The notes beneath the pieces were generated by a model. That model was not told the DNA's origin. It was given only the letters and a program-made list of their open reading frames with translations, and did not search any database. From contig JAJTID010000050.1 of the NCBI GenBank assembly GCA_021300155.1, forward strand, positions 1-64,000: a stretch of DNA of 64,000 bases, in the 5' to 3' direction. Source of the DNA: Pirellula sp. (GTDB lineage: Bacteria > Planctomycetota > Planctomycetia > Pirellulales > Pirellulaceae). The number at the start of each line of letters is the position of its first letter. Position 1 is the first letter of the stretch. Below, piece by piece: positions 20,449-30,706 of this stretch. A program made the translations under genes and the position numbers.

Positions 20449-22189
20449 TCCTCAGCCTGCGGATCTCGCAAAAGATTCCGACCAGAAGAAAGAGCTTGTC
20501 GGCCCGATCGTGTTGTATCGCCGCGATCCTCGGCGAGGGAACATCGTAGCGACCGCGAATCAAATGGCGCGCCAAGCGGGTATACTACCTCAAATGCCAC
20601 TTAGCCAATGCGGCTCGCTCTGCCCCTCGGCAACCGTCGTAGAACATGATCCACAAAGTGACATTGAAGCACTCGTACAACTAGCCGAATCTGCGCAATG
20701 CTTCAGCCCAATCGTCGGACTTGAATCGCTCGATACCCAAATTTGGGCTGGTCGCTCTCTGCACGAACCGCAATCGATCTACATGGATGTTACTGGAATC
20801 TCGCCACTCTTTGACGGTGAAGATCGACTCGCTACAGAGGTTATATGTTGGTTTCGTCAACGAAAGCTGATTGTCACTGTCGCGATCGCAAATCAAATCG
20901 GCCAAGCGTGGGCTATGGCCAACTATTCCTTTCGAACGAAAGTAGCCCAAACGCTTCTCCAGATGGAATTAGGGCAATGCAACGATTCCGAAGAGAACAC
21001 AATAGAGCAACCCTTTGTGGCGATCAACGACGAAGCGATGGAGCAACAAACTCGTTCAATTTTATCCCTTCCGATCGAAGCATTGCGAATCGATTTGCCC
21101 ACGACAGCCAAATTGCATCGGCTTGGCATTCGAAATCTAGCTCAACTCTCCGAACTGCCACGAGCTTCGTTGCCGTCACGATTTGGCCCTGGTCTTCTAA
21201 GACGATTGGATCAATTCTTTGGCCGTGAAGAGGAACCGTTCCAAACGATTTGCTCGACACCTGAATTGCATGTGAACGAGTCCTTTGAATATGCGACGCC
21301 CAACCGCGAAGATGTCCTGTCGCGATTGCAATTACAGCTTCGACTGTTGTGTTCACGGCTAGACACGTTGGGGCACGGAGCGCTCCGAGTCGTTTGTCGT
21401 ATAAGCCTGGAAAAGAACGCACTCGATGTTTCCTCGCTTCTAACAACGGATACGTCTCTAGATCCGTCCTCGCGTCACAGACTGGCTAGTGTTCTCCAAG
21501 TTGGGCTCTACATTCCATCCAATGATCCAGAACATGTCGAATGCCTATTGAGAACTCAGTTGGAATCTCCAGCGTGCAAGATTGGCGGTATGTACTGGGC
21601 TAAAGGGCTAGCGACGCAAATCACGATATCGGCTCCTATGGTTTGGCAACAGAACAGCCTCTTCGAAGTAGAATCGTTGAAGCATCGTGATTCGATCGCG
21701 AAACTGATCGACAATCTAAGTGTCCGACTCGGACGCGAAAATGTCGTCGCTCCCACGATCTTGAACAATCCCCTTCCGGAGCTGACTTACTCGTGGCGAC
21801 CACTGACTGGCTGGCGCAAAGATGGACAGCAACAAGAGATCAAGAGAAAACTAGGCCGTGCACCGAAGCGAGACTACCAATCGGAGGAACCAGTAATTGG
21901 TCCGAAGAAAGAAGACGTATGGAGTCGGCCTACTCGATTGTTCTCTCCACCGATCGCTTTGAATGTCACAGAATTTTCAAAAATAGGTTTACCTGCCATC
22001 GTGCGATACCCACGTGCCAATAGCAACGTTCTTCGCTGGACAGGCCCGGAACGGCTAGAGAGCGGTTGGTGGCAAGGTACCACGCAGCAAAGAGACTACT
22101 ATCGCATCGAGTTAGAGAACGGCGTCTGGCTGTGGTGTTTCCTTGACCAACGGAAAAAGGGTTGGTTCCTGCACGGCATTTTTGATTAG
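20345..22189 (+). CDS. imuB: ImuB-like Y-family DNA polymerase homologue
   Basis: MCIWLPNWPSQRAF, CFSPIVGLES, SIYMDVTGISPLFDGEDRLA, LGIRNLAQLSELPRASLPSRFGPGLLRRLDQFFG; start probably 20372 (MEKRVMCIW). Confidence 0.88.
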   Translation: MTCPPKRYRMEKRVMCIWLPNWPSQRAFVAKLQADPQPADLAKDSDQKKELVGPIVLYRRDPRRGNIVATANQMARQAGILPQMPLSQCGSLCPSATVVEHDPQSDIEALVQLAESAQCFSPIVGLESLDTQIWAGRSLHEPQSIYMDVTGISPLFDGEDRLATEVICWFRQRKLIVTVAIANQIGQAWAMANYSFRTKVAQTLLQMELGQCNDSEENTIEQPFVAINDEAMEQQTRSILSLPIEALRIDLPTTAKLHRLGIRNLAQLSELPRASLPSRFGPGLLRRLDQFFGREEEPFQTICSTPELHVNESFEYATPNREDVLSRLQLQLRLLCSRLDTLGHGALRVVCRISLEKNALDVSSLLTTDTSLDPSSRHRLASVLQVGLYIPSNDPEHVECLLRTQLESPACKIGGMYWAKGLATQITISAPMVWQQNSLFEVESLKHRDSIAKLIDNLSVRLGRENVVAPTILNNPLPELTYSWRPLTGWRKDGQQQEIKRKLGRAPKRDYQSEEPVIGPKKEDVWSRPTRLFSPPIALNVTEFSKIGLPAIVRYPRANSNVLRWTGPERLESGWWQGTTQQRDYYRIELENGVWLWCFLDQRKKGWFLHGIFD

Positions 22190-22342
22190 GGAGAAAGCAA
22201 AAAATGCAAAACCAAACCGTTTAAGCACTGGTTCGAAAGTTTCCTTGTTTAATTGACAGTCGTATACGCGTACTCGCTGTTCTAGATTTGCGTATGCCTG
22301 CGGCTAACGGTTAAAGTTCAATGATTATTGCCAACTTGAAAT

Positions 22343-22379
22343 AAAAAAGGCGAGCAGTATTGCTCGCCTCTGTTTTTTT
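22343..22379. terminator. Bidirectional Rho-independent terminator
   Basis: aaaaaa-GGCGAGCA-GTAT-TGCTCGCC-tctgttttttt; perfect 8-bp stem between convergent imuB (+) and the small basic protein gene (-). Confidence 0.88.
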
Positions 22380-22402
22380 GATAATTTGCCAGGAGTTGAA
22401 GA

Positions 22403-22627
22403 CTACTTCTTTTTCTTCTTCTTGTCGTCGGCTTCGTCTTCCTTCTTAACCTTCTTCTTCTTCTTCAAGGAGATCTTCGGAACACGGACTTTGGCCATAC
22501 CGACAACAATGCTGTCCTCTGTCCACTTATCGAGGTCTTGAAGTCTCTTGATTCGCTCAGCACGAGTGAGCACATTTCGGGACTTGATCGATCCTGCGCG
22601 GACTTTCAAGCTCTTATCGAGGGTCAT
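22403..22627 (-). CDS. Small basic Lys-rich protein (TIGR04137-like, planctomycete/verrucomicrobia/chlamydia type)
   Basis: MTLDKSLKVRAGSIKSRNVLTRAERIKRLQ, followed by a KKKKKVKKEDEADDKKKKKK tail; own terminator downstream. Confidence 0.8.
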   Translation of the reverse strand: MTLDKSLKVRAGSIKSRNVLTRAERIKRLQDLDKWTEDSIVVGMAKVRVPKISLKKKKKVKKEDEADDKKKKKK

Positions 22628-22926
22628 GGAAATTCAACTCCTGAGGACAGTTGGCCATGGTTCTTCAGAACCTGACCTTATGTTTAATTCGTAAGGGGAC
22701 GGATTGTAACGCTGCCCCACTTCCCCGACAAGGCAAAAAGAGCAGCGAAAAACATTGCTTTTGTATTCTTTAGCGCATCTTTGCGGTGGACCAAGAATCC
22801 GTTGCAAAGACAACATTTTCCCCGACGTTCCAAAAGTGCTATAATCGGACTCGTAGCCGTCGAACCACTTGTCTTTGTCCGATTTTTCTTTGATTTTGGG
22901 GTCCATCGATCCTCTGAGGTTCCAAA

Positions 22927-24597
22927 GTGTCGCAAAAAACCTCAGATTCCACATCAATTCCACCCATCGCTCCTCCAATTTCACAATCTTCGCCGAATTC
23001 GCCCGCAGCGCAAATTGCACCGATGGCATTCCCTCCGTCCGTGACCGGTGTGCCTAATCGGCCCCCGTTGGCGCCACCTTCCGCACCGTTTCGCCAGGAC
23101 GCTCCTGTTTTATTTAATCAGCCGTCTGCCCCAAAACTGCCAACAACGGATCAAGAATCGGAGGCTCCGGACAGTCTAAAACTGTTCGATTTCAAAAAGT
23201 GGATTGGACTCGTTAAGGAAAGATTCTCCATTCGGGAGACCCCATCGTGGATGGCGAGTTTGATGGTCCATTTGGCCATTATACTCCTGCTTGCTATCGT
23301 GCCGCTCTCTCAGAAACTCGGTTCTACTATTCGGATTCTCTCCGGCGATTCGGAAACGTTGGGAGAAGAGGACATGATCTCGACTCAACTTGATTCCCCC
23401 GAAGACACCTTGGAAGTAATGGATGTGCCTTCGGATCAGCTAACGCTCGATACCTTAAAGCTCGAAGAAGTTGTCCCAGTTGTCCAGACATTTTCGATCG
23501 ATAATTTAAAGATCGATGCTCCGATTCAAAGCGGACTCACAGGCCGAGCTGGTCCGTTGAAGCAAGCGTTGTTGAAAGCGTACGGTGGCACCCAAGGGAC
23601 CGAGGACGCAGTCGCATCGGGACTGAAATGGCTAGCCAAACAACAACGTTCCGATGGATCATGGTCGCTCATCGGTCCCTATCGTGGTGGTGCATCGAGC
23701 GAGAATAAACCTGCAGCGTCGGCCATGGCGATGCTCGCCTTCCTCGGAGCAGGAAGCACGCATAAATCGGGTGAGTATCAGAACACTGTTAGCAAAGGAC
23801 TGAAGTACATCCTATCCTTGCAAGATGAAGATGGCTTCTTCGCACAAGCGGCAGTCGGCAACCAGCGAACGTACGCGCAAGCACAATGTACGATTGCGAT
23901 TTGTGAACTTTATGGAATGACTGGGGACGCGAACTTGGAGCCCGTGGCCATGAAGGCGATCCGCTACGCACAGGATGCCCAAGGGAAGAATGGCGGTTGG
24001 CGATACGCTCCCCAAGAACCTGGCGATATGAGCGTTACTGGTTGGTACGTGATGGCGCTCATGAGTGCCCGTATGGGCGGACTTTTGGTCGATAGCGACG
24101 TTCTCGAAAACGTGCACAAATTTCTAGACTTAGTCCAGAGAGCAGCTCGCGGAAACAACCGAGATCCTGAGGGTGACCGTTATGCATATCAGTCGTACGC
24201 GGCTAGCACTCCCGCAATGACAGCGGAAGGAATGCTTTGCAGGCTGTATCTAGGCTGGCCAGGCAATGACAGACGCATTGAAAAGGGTAGCGAGATGCTT
24301 TGCAACAATCCCATTTCGCGCGACCAAAACCGAAGGTCGTTTTACTATTGGTACTATGCGACGACCACGCTCCACCACATCGGCGGAGATTTTTGGAGGC
24401 GATGGAATGACGAGATGAAAGTGGAGCTGCCTGCTCTGCAAGAAAAGTCCGGCCCGAACCAAGGGAGTTGGTCCGCGGAAGATGACCCTCATGAGGGCGG
24501 TGGCGGACGATTGTATTCAACATGCTTTGCCATCTATTGCCTGGAGACCTATTATAGGCATCTTCCGTTGAACAACCTTCAGGCAGAACGCGAATAA
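22927..24597 (+). CDS. Membrane-anchored prenyltransferase/squalene-cyclase-like alpha-toroid protein
   Basis: GTG start; Pro-rich N-terminus, one TM helix (WMASLMVHLAIILLLAIVPL), then GLKWLAKQQRSDGSWSL / GLKYILSLQDEDGFFA / AIRYAQDAQGKNGGWRY repeats. Confidence 0.87.
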   Translation: MSQKTSDSTSIPPIAPPISQSSPNSPAAQIAPMAFPPSVTGVPNRPPLAPPSAPFRQDAPVLFNQPSAPKLPTTDQESEAPDSLKLFDFKKWIGLVKERFSIRETPSWMASLMVHLAIILLLAIVPLSQKLGSTIRILSGDSETLGEEDMISTQLDSPEDTLEVMDVPSDQLTLDTLKLEEVVPVVQTFSIDNLKIDAPIQSGLTGRAGPLKQALLKAYGGTQGTEDAVASGLKWLAKQQRSDGSWSLIGPYRGGASSENKPAASAMAMLAFLGAGSTHKSGEYQNTVSKGLKYILSLQDEDGFFAQAAVGNQRTYAQAQCTIAICELYGMTGDANLEPVAMKAIRYAQDAQGKNGGWRYAPQEPGDMSVTGWYVMALMSARMGGLLVDSDVLENVHKFLDLVQRAARGNNRDPEGDRYAYQSYAASTPAMTAEGMLCRLYLGWPGNDRRIEKGSEMLCNNPISRDQNRRSFYYWYYATTTLHHIGGDFWRRWNDEMKVELPALQEKSGPNQGSWSAEDDPHEGGGGRLYSTCFAIYCLETYYRHLPLNNLQAERE

Positions 24598-24614
24598 TTT
24601 AGACAAAGAAACGA

Positions 24615-25061
24615 ATGACAAAGATCTATCAAGGACTCGGTTTGTCCTGCATGTATCCAGAGAATTGGACGATCACAGAGGATACTGACGCAGGTAACGT
24701 GACTGCCTTTACTCTCGAAAGTCCGACGTCATCCTTTATGACAGTGACCGAGTTCCCCTGGACCGTGGCACCTCGTGAAGCGATCGAGCAAGCTCGCGAA
24801 GCGATGATGGAAGAGTATGACGAAACGGAGTTCGAACCCTTCGAACCGGACCTCATGTTTCGCGGCGAAAAAATGCAAGATTGTCGAGCTGGCGACGTGC
24901 GTTTCTATTACTTGGACTTGCTCGTCATCTCTCGCTTGATCTCCTTTAGTGTCGACAAGAAAACATTTCTCGTTCAAATCCAAGCCGAGGATCGTGACTT
25001 CGATACGCTGGAAATGGTCTTTCGAGCGATGATGGTCAGCATGCTCAAATCGCTTGAGTGA
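24615..25061 (+). CDS. Conserved hypothetical protein
   Basis: 148-aa ORF (LSCMYPENWTITEDTDAGNVTAFTLESP...), in line with flanking genes. Confidence 0.7.
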   Translation: MTKIYQGLGLSCMYPENWTITEDTDAGNVTAFTLESPTSSFMTVTEFPWTVAPREAIEQAREAMMEEYDETEFEPFEPDLMFRGEKMQDCRAGDVRFYYLDLLVISRLISFSVDKKTFLVQIQAEDRDFDTLEMVFRAMMVSMLKSLE

Positions 25062-25099
25062 GTAGTCAACCGAGCAAGCATCATACTGAGCAGAGGACG

Positions 25100-26026
25100 A
25101 TGGCGAGCACAACCCAGCGATTGATGGAAAAGGGACTTGCCCCGGATGCCCCGAACTTCTTGCGTAGCAATGTTCACTACGAAACGATCATGGGTTCACA
25201 CGCATACGGGGTTGCTGACACGTCCGTGAAAGAAAAGGTTGCCGATTACGACCTCTATGGTTTTGCGATACCACCCAAAGAAATGATCTTTAAACATCTT
25301 GCCGGATGGATTCCCGGATTTGGGCCCGAACCGATCGGATTCGACCAATGGATACGACACCACATCCTCGACAAAGAAAGTGGTGGTCGAGGGAAAGAGT
25401 GGGATCTGCAGATTTTTAGCATCGTCAAGTTCTTTGAGTTGTGCCGGGAGAACAATCCGAACATCATCGATGCACTGTTTACGCCGGAAGAATGTGTAGT
25501 TCATTGCACGCAGGTCGGTAGAATGGTTCGAGACTCGCGAAACCTCTTTTTGAGCAAACTATGCTGGAAGAAATTTCGAGGTTATGCCTACGCTCAACTA
25601 AAGAAGCTAAAAGACAAACAGCCCATCGGCGGTCGATTGGAGATTATCGAACGGTTTGGTTACGACGTAAAGTTCGCATACCATATCGTTCGGTTGTTTG
25701 ATGAAGCGGAGCAGATATTGCTCGAAGGAAACCTCGACTTGCGGCGATCGAGCGAAGTGATGAAAGCGATTCGACGCGGAGAATGGACTGAGGAAGATTT
25801 GCGATCATGGGTCGTCGAGAAAGATCGAGCGTTGGAGGTCGCGTACACACGATGTCAGCTTCCTGAACAGCCACCTATTGAGCCGATCTATCGATTGTTG
25901 ATGAGTTGCCTAGAACAGCACTATGGGTCCCTTCACGGGTGTGTTCAGGAAGCTGGCTGGGCCGAACGGACGCTACAAGAAATTGATAATGTACTACAAA
26001 GTTGCCGTGGCAAACTCTACACATGA
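25100..26026 (+). CDS. Predicted nucleotidyltransferase (polymerase-beta superfamily)
   Basis: ETIMGSHAYGVADTSVKEKVADYDLYGFAIPP matches GS...D.D pattern; ATG 25100 chosen within ORF 25058..26026. Confidence 0.8.
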   Translation: MASTTQRLMEKGLAPDAPNFLRSNVHYETIMGSHAYGVADTSVKEKVADYDLYGFAIPPKEMIFKHLAGWIPGFGPEPIGFDQWIRHHILDKESGGRGKEWDLQIFSIVKFFELCRENNPNIIDALFTPEECVVHCTQVGRMVRDSRNLFLSKLCWKKFRGYAYAQLKKLKDKQPIGGRLEIIERFGYDVKFAYHIVRLFDEAEQILLEGNLDLRRSSEVMKAIRRGEWTEEDLRSWVVEKDRALEVAYTRCQLPEQPPIEPIYRLLMSCLEQHYGSLHGCVQEAGWAERTLQEIDNVLQSCRGKLYT

Positions 26027-26043
26027 TTTACCCTTGCCGAGGA

Positions 26044-26541
26044 TCATTCGAGGCCCGCAATCTCTCCTAGGTTGCGAGTTCCATGTGCTCGCCAAATTTG
26101 CATGTCGATAGAATCCGAGATACTGGTAACTCTTCCATCACCGAATACAGCTTGAACCAGTCCGGAATGTCGATAGCTGTAGCTCATCTCAACATCTTCG
26201 ATGAAGGGCCGGGGGGATTTTTGCTAGGCATTTATTGGCGCTGCTGTTGAGCCAAGCGTTTCAGGCATTTCGTTGTCTCCCATGGAAGGGGATCCGATGT
26301 ACCAATGATCAATCAGCTGAACATCCCCGTTATGATCAGGTCCTGTGACATCGACTAGGAACAAAAATTCCGCAACGAGCATCGTATTGCTCAAACCATC
26401 CGTAATATCGATATCGGCTTCGCGGATCCTGCTATCTTCGAAGAAGACTCCATCCAAGGAACGCTGGGAAATCAATGTCCCCGAACCTATTTCACGAGCT
26501 GTCACACCCGAGGCACATGGGCACATGCGAGGTAAGTGCAT
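26044..26541 (-). pseudogene. DUF1559 (type II pseudopilin-like) C-terminal remnant, interrupted by an in-frame TAG
   Basis: Minus-strand: ...DITDGLSNTMLVAEF...DHWYIGSPSMGDNE...INA(TAG)QKSPRPFIEDVEMSYSYRHSGLVQAVFGDGRVTSISDSIDMQIWRAHGTRNLGEIAGLE*; same frame on both sides of the stop; N-terminus missing. Confidence 0.75.
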
Positions 26542-26544
26542 GGA

Positions 26545-27158
26545 ACTCGCGTCGATACCCAGTGCTCAAGACTTTCAGGGGCATTCGCTGATGGGCATCG
26601 ATTGAAACCGGTGTTTGCCATTTGCTTGCTCGAAGGGATTCTGTGGCAAGATTCACATCGAGTCCATCACACGTTTCGATTGGTTGATCAGGAAACGAAT
26701 CACGTACTGAAAGATACGATCGAATTTCACATCTTGGAAATGGGATGGTATAATTTAGCGAAGAGTGAGCTGGCGGCAGCCAGTCCTCTCGAGCGTTGGC
26801 TTTGTTGGCTGCTGCACGCGCATGAGCATACAGAGACGGAGCTAGTGAGGCTTTTCCCGGAGTCGGAGTTTCGGCAAGCGACCCGGACGCTAGTGGCTAT
26901 CCAACAGATTACAGAGGACAAGCAGAGGACGAGCAAATGTACGATGCAACAGAAAAAGCTCGACGCGACCATCAATGGGCGATCAACGCAACTCTCGCGA
27001 AAGGCACGATCGAGGGTAAGGTCGAGTTGATTCGTACCCTGGAAGGACTTCTAGAGCAAGTTCCGAGCGATGAGGGGCAACTGAAATCGAGAACACTTGA
27101 AGAGCTTCAAAAAATGGTGATCGAGCTACAGTCGCTGCTCCGCAGCCGCATGGCATAA
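26545..27158 (+). pseudogene. 5'-truncated, frameshifted Rpn/PD-(D/E)XK family nuclease-transposase remnant
   Basis: LKPVFAICLLEGILWQDSHRVHHTFRLVDQETNHVLKDTIEFHILEMGWYN...QQITED / DEQMYDATEKARRD... aligns by eye with the homologue at 63137-64000; frame changes at an 11-bp tandem duplication. Confidence 0.8.
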
Positions 27159-27163
27159 ATCTC

Positions 27164-28108
27164 ATGCGATGCAAAAAACGCGTGGAGGAAGAATGCCAAA
27201 AAATGTCCCGAAGATTGACATCGACTTTTTTGATTGTGTGCGTTTGCATCCTTACTCAGTTTGCTTCATCGACTGCGCAGGAGAAAGCGACAAAACCGAC
27301 TGGTCCTTATCGTTTGGAAAGGGACATTGCCTATCGCAGTGCCGACAATCAAAGTGCCAACAATCAAAGTGCCAACAATCCTGGCGAAAGCAAAGAGAGT
27401 TTGTATAGGTCGGAGCGATGCAAGCTTGATGTCTATATTCCGACGGACAAGAAGGACTTTTCTACGGTAGTCTGGTTTCATGGCGGTGGGTTGACCAAAG
27501 GAAACAAAGCGATCCCCGATGGGCTGAAGGAAAAGGGGATTGGGGTCATCGCAGCCAACTATCGCTTGAGCCCGCAAGCAGACTCGCCTGCTTATATCGA
27601 AGACGCAGCGGCGGCGGTTGCCTGGGTTTTTCAAAACATCGAACGCTATGGCGGATCTCGCAAACGCATTTTTGTGAGTGGCCATTCGGCAGGTGGATAC
27701 TTAACGAGCATGATCGGGTTGGATAAGCAGTGGTTGGCTCAACATCAATTGGACGCCAACGACATTGCTGGATTGATTCCGTTCAGTGGTCAATCGATCA
27801 CTCACTTTACCATCCGCAAGGAACGTGGAATCGATGAAAAGCAGCCGATCGTAGACAACTTGGCGCCACTGTTTCACGTTCGCAAAGATGCCCCTCCAAT
27901 CTTGTTCATTTCCGGCGACCGCGAGAAAGAGATGGTGGGCCGTTACGAAGAGACAGCATATATGTGGCGTATGCTCAAAGAGGTTGGGCACACCAACGTG
28001 GAACTCCTGGAACTCCAAGGCTACGATCACGGCGGCATGGCCGAACCGGGATTTCCTTTGCTACTTCAGTTCGTCAAGAAGTGGTCCCATTCAGTCGAGG
28101 CGAAATGA
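27164..28108 (+). CDS. Secreted alpha/beta hydrolase (esterase/lipase-like)
   Basis: VVWFHGGGLTKGNK oxyanion region, FVSGHSAGGYL nucleophile elbow, GYDHGGMAEPG catalytic His; signal peptide. Confidence 0.92.
   Translation: MRCKKRVEEECQKMSRRLTSTFLIVCVCILTQFASSTAQEKATKPTGPYRLERDIAYRSADNQSANNQSANNPGESKESLYRSERCKLDVYIPTDKKDFSTVVWFHGGGLTKGNKAIPDGLKEKGIGVIAANYRLSPQADSPAYIEDAAAAVAWVFQNIERYGGSRKRIFVSGHSAGGYLTSMIGLDKQWLAQHQLDANDIAGLIPFSGQSITHFTIRKERGIDEKQPIVDNLAPLFHVRKDAPPILFISGDREKEMVGRYEETAYMWRMLKEVGHTNVELLELQGYDHGGMAEPGFPLLLQFVKKWSHSVEAK
27345..27374 (+). repeat. 15-bp perfect tandem repeat (acaatcaaagtgcca x2) encoding an NNQSA linker
   Basis: Direct reading of the hydrolase N-terminal linker (SADNQSANNQSANNPG). 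Confidence 0.85.
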
Positions 28109-28585
28109 GGCTTCTTCGCATGCGGGAAAACGATCGGTGGCTGGAGCAAATCGGACGCACACTAGCTGAAATCCACTCTTCTCCAAGATGCGCATCGAAG
28201 CGCCATTGCTTGTAGCGGCAGTCGCGTGAATCGGCCGAACATCGCATTCCGCCAATATCAACTGTACAGCGCGCGTTGCGATCCCTTTTCCCCAGTGTGT
28301 TCGGTCGATCCAATAACCGAGGTTCATCGCGTCATTGATCAGAAAACAAGATATGTAGCCCACGAACGTTTCGTCCAACAAAATCGCACGAGGAGTGACG
28401 TCGTCTTGCTGAAGCGATAGCAGCCAGTGTTCGTAGAAGGTTTCTTGGGTCCGTGGGATCGTGACAGCCATAGCGTTGGATTCGGGATCAACTTGCATCG
28501 CGAACAAAGCATTGAGATCACCTAGTTCTATTGGCCGCAATCGAACGACTTCTTCTTTCGCGGGTAGTGTGTCAAAAAAAGTCAT
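28091..28585 (-). CDS. GNAT family N-acetyltransferase (RimJ/RimL-like)
   Basis: VRLRPIELGDLNALFAMQVDPESNAMAV, GYWIDRTHWGKGIATRAVQLIL, NGASMRILEKSGFQLV; convergent overlap with the hydrolase. Confidence 0.9.
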   Translation of the reverse strand: MTFFDTLPAKEEVVRLRPIELGDLNALFAMQVDPESNAMAVTIPRTQETFYEHWLLSLQQDDVTPRAILLDETFVGYISCFLINDAMNLGYWIDRTHWGKGIATRAVQLILAECDVRPIHATAATSNGASMRILEKSGFQLVCVRFAPATDRFPACEEASFRLD

Positions 28586-29003
28586 GTTTTCGAAATCGGC
28601 GACGCGATAAAAACAGATAACAACTCGAGAATTAGTTACGTCACTCCGAGAAATGATTTGTGTACAAATTGGTGAGATCTACCGCTAAAAGATCTAATGT
28701 TTGACGAGACAATTTCTAGCATTAAAGCTAATGCTCGACAACTCCATGCAGTCCCCGTGGCGATACACCAATCGCCGGTTGCATGACAGTTCCTGCTTAA
28801 AAGGATTCCACATTCCCAATCCGAACTAGGTGCGACGGACAGTAGAATCCCTGGCTCACGCTTTTCTAAACCGGATTGGAATACTTCTCGCTTCGGCTCT
28901 TGAAAGCTATCCGCTGTCGGGGGGGGGTAGCAAGCCTTACGAAGGGGAGCGTCTGCTACTACAATTTCGGAGGACCAGGAGCACCTCTTACTCACCGATA
29001 AAA

Positions 29004-30689
29004 ATGATGCCGGATACAAAATTAAATAAAATCTCGTCGCGAATCACTCAACCAAAGAGTCAGGGAGCGTCCCAGGCGATGCTTTATGCGACCGGGATGA
29101 CACCCGAGGATATGAACAAGGGACAAGTCGGAATTGGTAGTGTTTGGTACGAGGGAAATCCGTGCAACATGCATTTGCTGGGTTTAGCAAATCATGTGAA
29201 GGACGCCGTCGTTAGCGAAGGGCTCGTCGGTATGCGATTCAATACGGTCGGTGTTAGCGACGGGATCAGCATGGGGACGGACGGAATGTCTTTCTCATTG
29301 CAGTCTCGCGATTTGATTGCCGACTGTATCGAGACCATCATGGGTGCGCAGTGGTACGATGCTCTGATCGCATTGCCCGGTTGTGACAAGAACATGCCGG
29401 GCTGTCTAATAGCGATGGGGCGATTGAATCGACCAGCAATCATGATCTACGGAGGAACGATTCGCGCCGGCAAATGGAATGGCCATTCCTTGGACATCGT
29501 TTCCGCATTTCAATGTTACGGTCAGTATCTTGCGGGCCAGATCGACGAAGAAACTCGCGCTAACATTGTGCGACACTCGTGTCCTGGCGCCGGCGCATGC
29601 GGTGGGATGTACACCGCGAACACGATGGCATCTGCTATTGAAGCGTTAGGAATGTCACTTCCATACTCCGCTTCGATTCCAGCCGAAGATCCAGCCAAGA
29701 TCGATGAATGCAAACGAGCAGCGAAGGCGATCCGAGTGTTGATGGAACGGGATATCAAGCCTCGCGAAATCATGACGCGCGCGGCCTTTGAGAATGCGAT
29801 GGTAATCGTGATCGCATTGGGAGGGAGCACGAACGCGGTTCTCCATTTGATTGCGATGGCGCGCAGTGTTGGTATCAACCTCACTCTTGCAGACTTTCAA
29901 AAAGTTAGCGACCGAGTTCCTTTTCTTGCAGACCTCAAGCCGTCGGGAAAATTCGTTCAAGAGGATTTGCATTCGATCGGCGGAACACCTGCCGTGATGA
30001 AGTATTTGCTCGGCGAGGGGTTGCTCGATGGATCTTGCATGACGGTCACAGGCAAAACCATGGCGGAGAATATCGAGTCCTTACCGGGACTCAAAGAAGG
30101 GCAGAAGATAGTTCAGCCCATGTCGAACCCTATCAAGAAAACGGGGCACATTCAAATCTTGTTCGGCAACTTGGCAACGGAAGGCTCGGTAGCCAAGATC
30201 ACGGGCAAGGAAGGATTGGTGTTCACCGGTCCTGCTCGGTGCTACAACAGCGAAGAAGAAATGCTCGAAGCTCTGGAAAACAAAAAGATACAAAAGGGTG
30301 ATGTCATCCTCATTCGCTACGAAGGCCCGAAGGGTGGCCCTGGGATGCCAGAGATGCTTACCCCGACTTCGGCCATTATGGGAGCAGGGCTTGGGTCGGA
30401 CGTCGCATTGCTAACTGATGGTCGTTTTTCAGGAGGTTCCCACGGATTTATCGTTGGCCACATTACTCCGGAAGCTCAAGAGGGTGGACCTTTTGCGTTG
30501 GTCGAGGATGGGGATATTGTGACAATCGATGCCGAAAAGAACCGTCTCGACGTTGCCGTTTCCGAACAAGAGCTGGCTCGGCGACGTTCGTTATGGAAAG
30601 CTCCGCCATTGAAGGCGACTCGTGGTACACTCTACAAATACATCAAAAATGTCAAAAGCGCTAGCGAAGGTTGCGTAACTGACGAATAG
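29004..30689 (+). CDS. ilvD: Dihydroxy-acid dehydratase
   Basis: [72 protein letters not shown] 29004 preferred to 28830. Confidence 0.97.
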   Translation: MMPDTKLNKISSRITQPKSQGASQAMLYATGMTPEDMNKGQVGIGSVWYEGNPCNMHLLGLANHVKDAVVSEGLVGMRFNTVGVSDGISMGTDGMSFSLQSRDLIADCIETIMGAQWYDALIALPGCDKNMPGCLIAMGRLNRPAIMIYGGTIRAGKWNGHSLDIVSAFQCYGQYLAGQIDEETRANIVRHSCPGAGACGGMYTANTMASAIEALGMSLPYSASIPAEDPAKIDECKRAAKAIRVLMERDIKPREIMTRAAFENAMVIVIALGGSTNAVLHLIAMARSVGINLTLADFQKVSDRVPFLADLKPSGKFVQEDLHSIGGTPAVMKYLLGEGLLDGSCMTVTGKTMAENIESLPGLKEGQKIVQPMSNPIKKTGHIQILFGNLATEGSVAKITGKEGLVFTGPARCYNSEEEMLEALENKKIQKGDVILIRYEGPKGGPGMPEMLTPTSAIMGAGLGSDVALLTDGRFSGGSHGFIVGHITPEAQEGGPFALVEDGDIVTIDAEKNRLDVAVSEQELARRRSLWKAPPLKATRGTLYKYIKNVKSASEGCVTDE

Positions 30690-30706
30690 CCTCGGAGAAT
30701 CACAAC

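Noticed and set aside
22634-23029. 131-aa minus-strand ORF upstream of the small basic protein
   Set aside because: Overlaps the start of the toroid gene; no homology signal seen by eye
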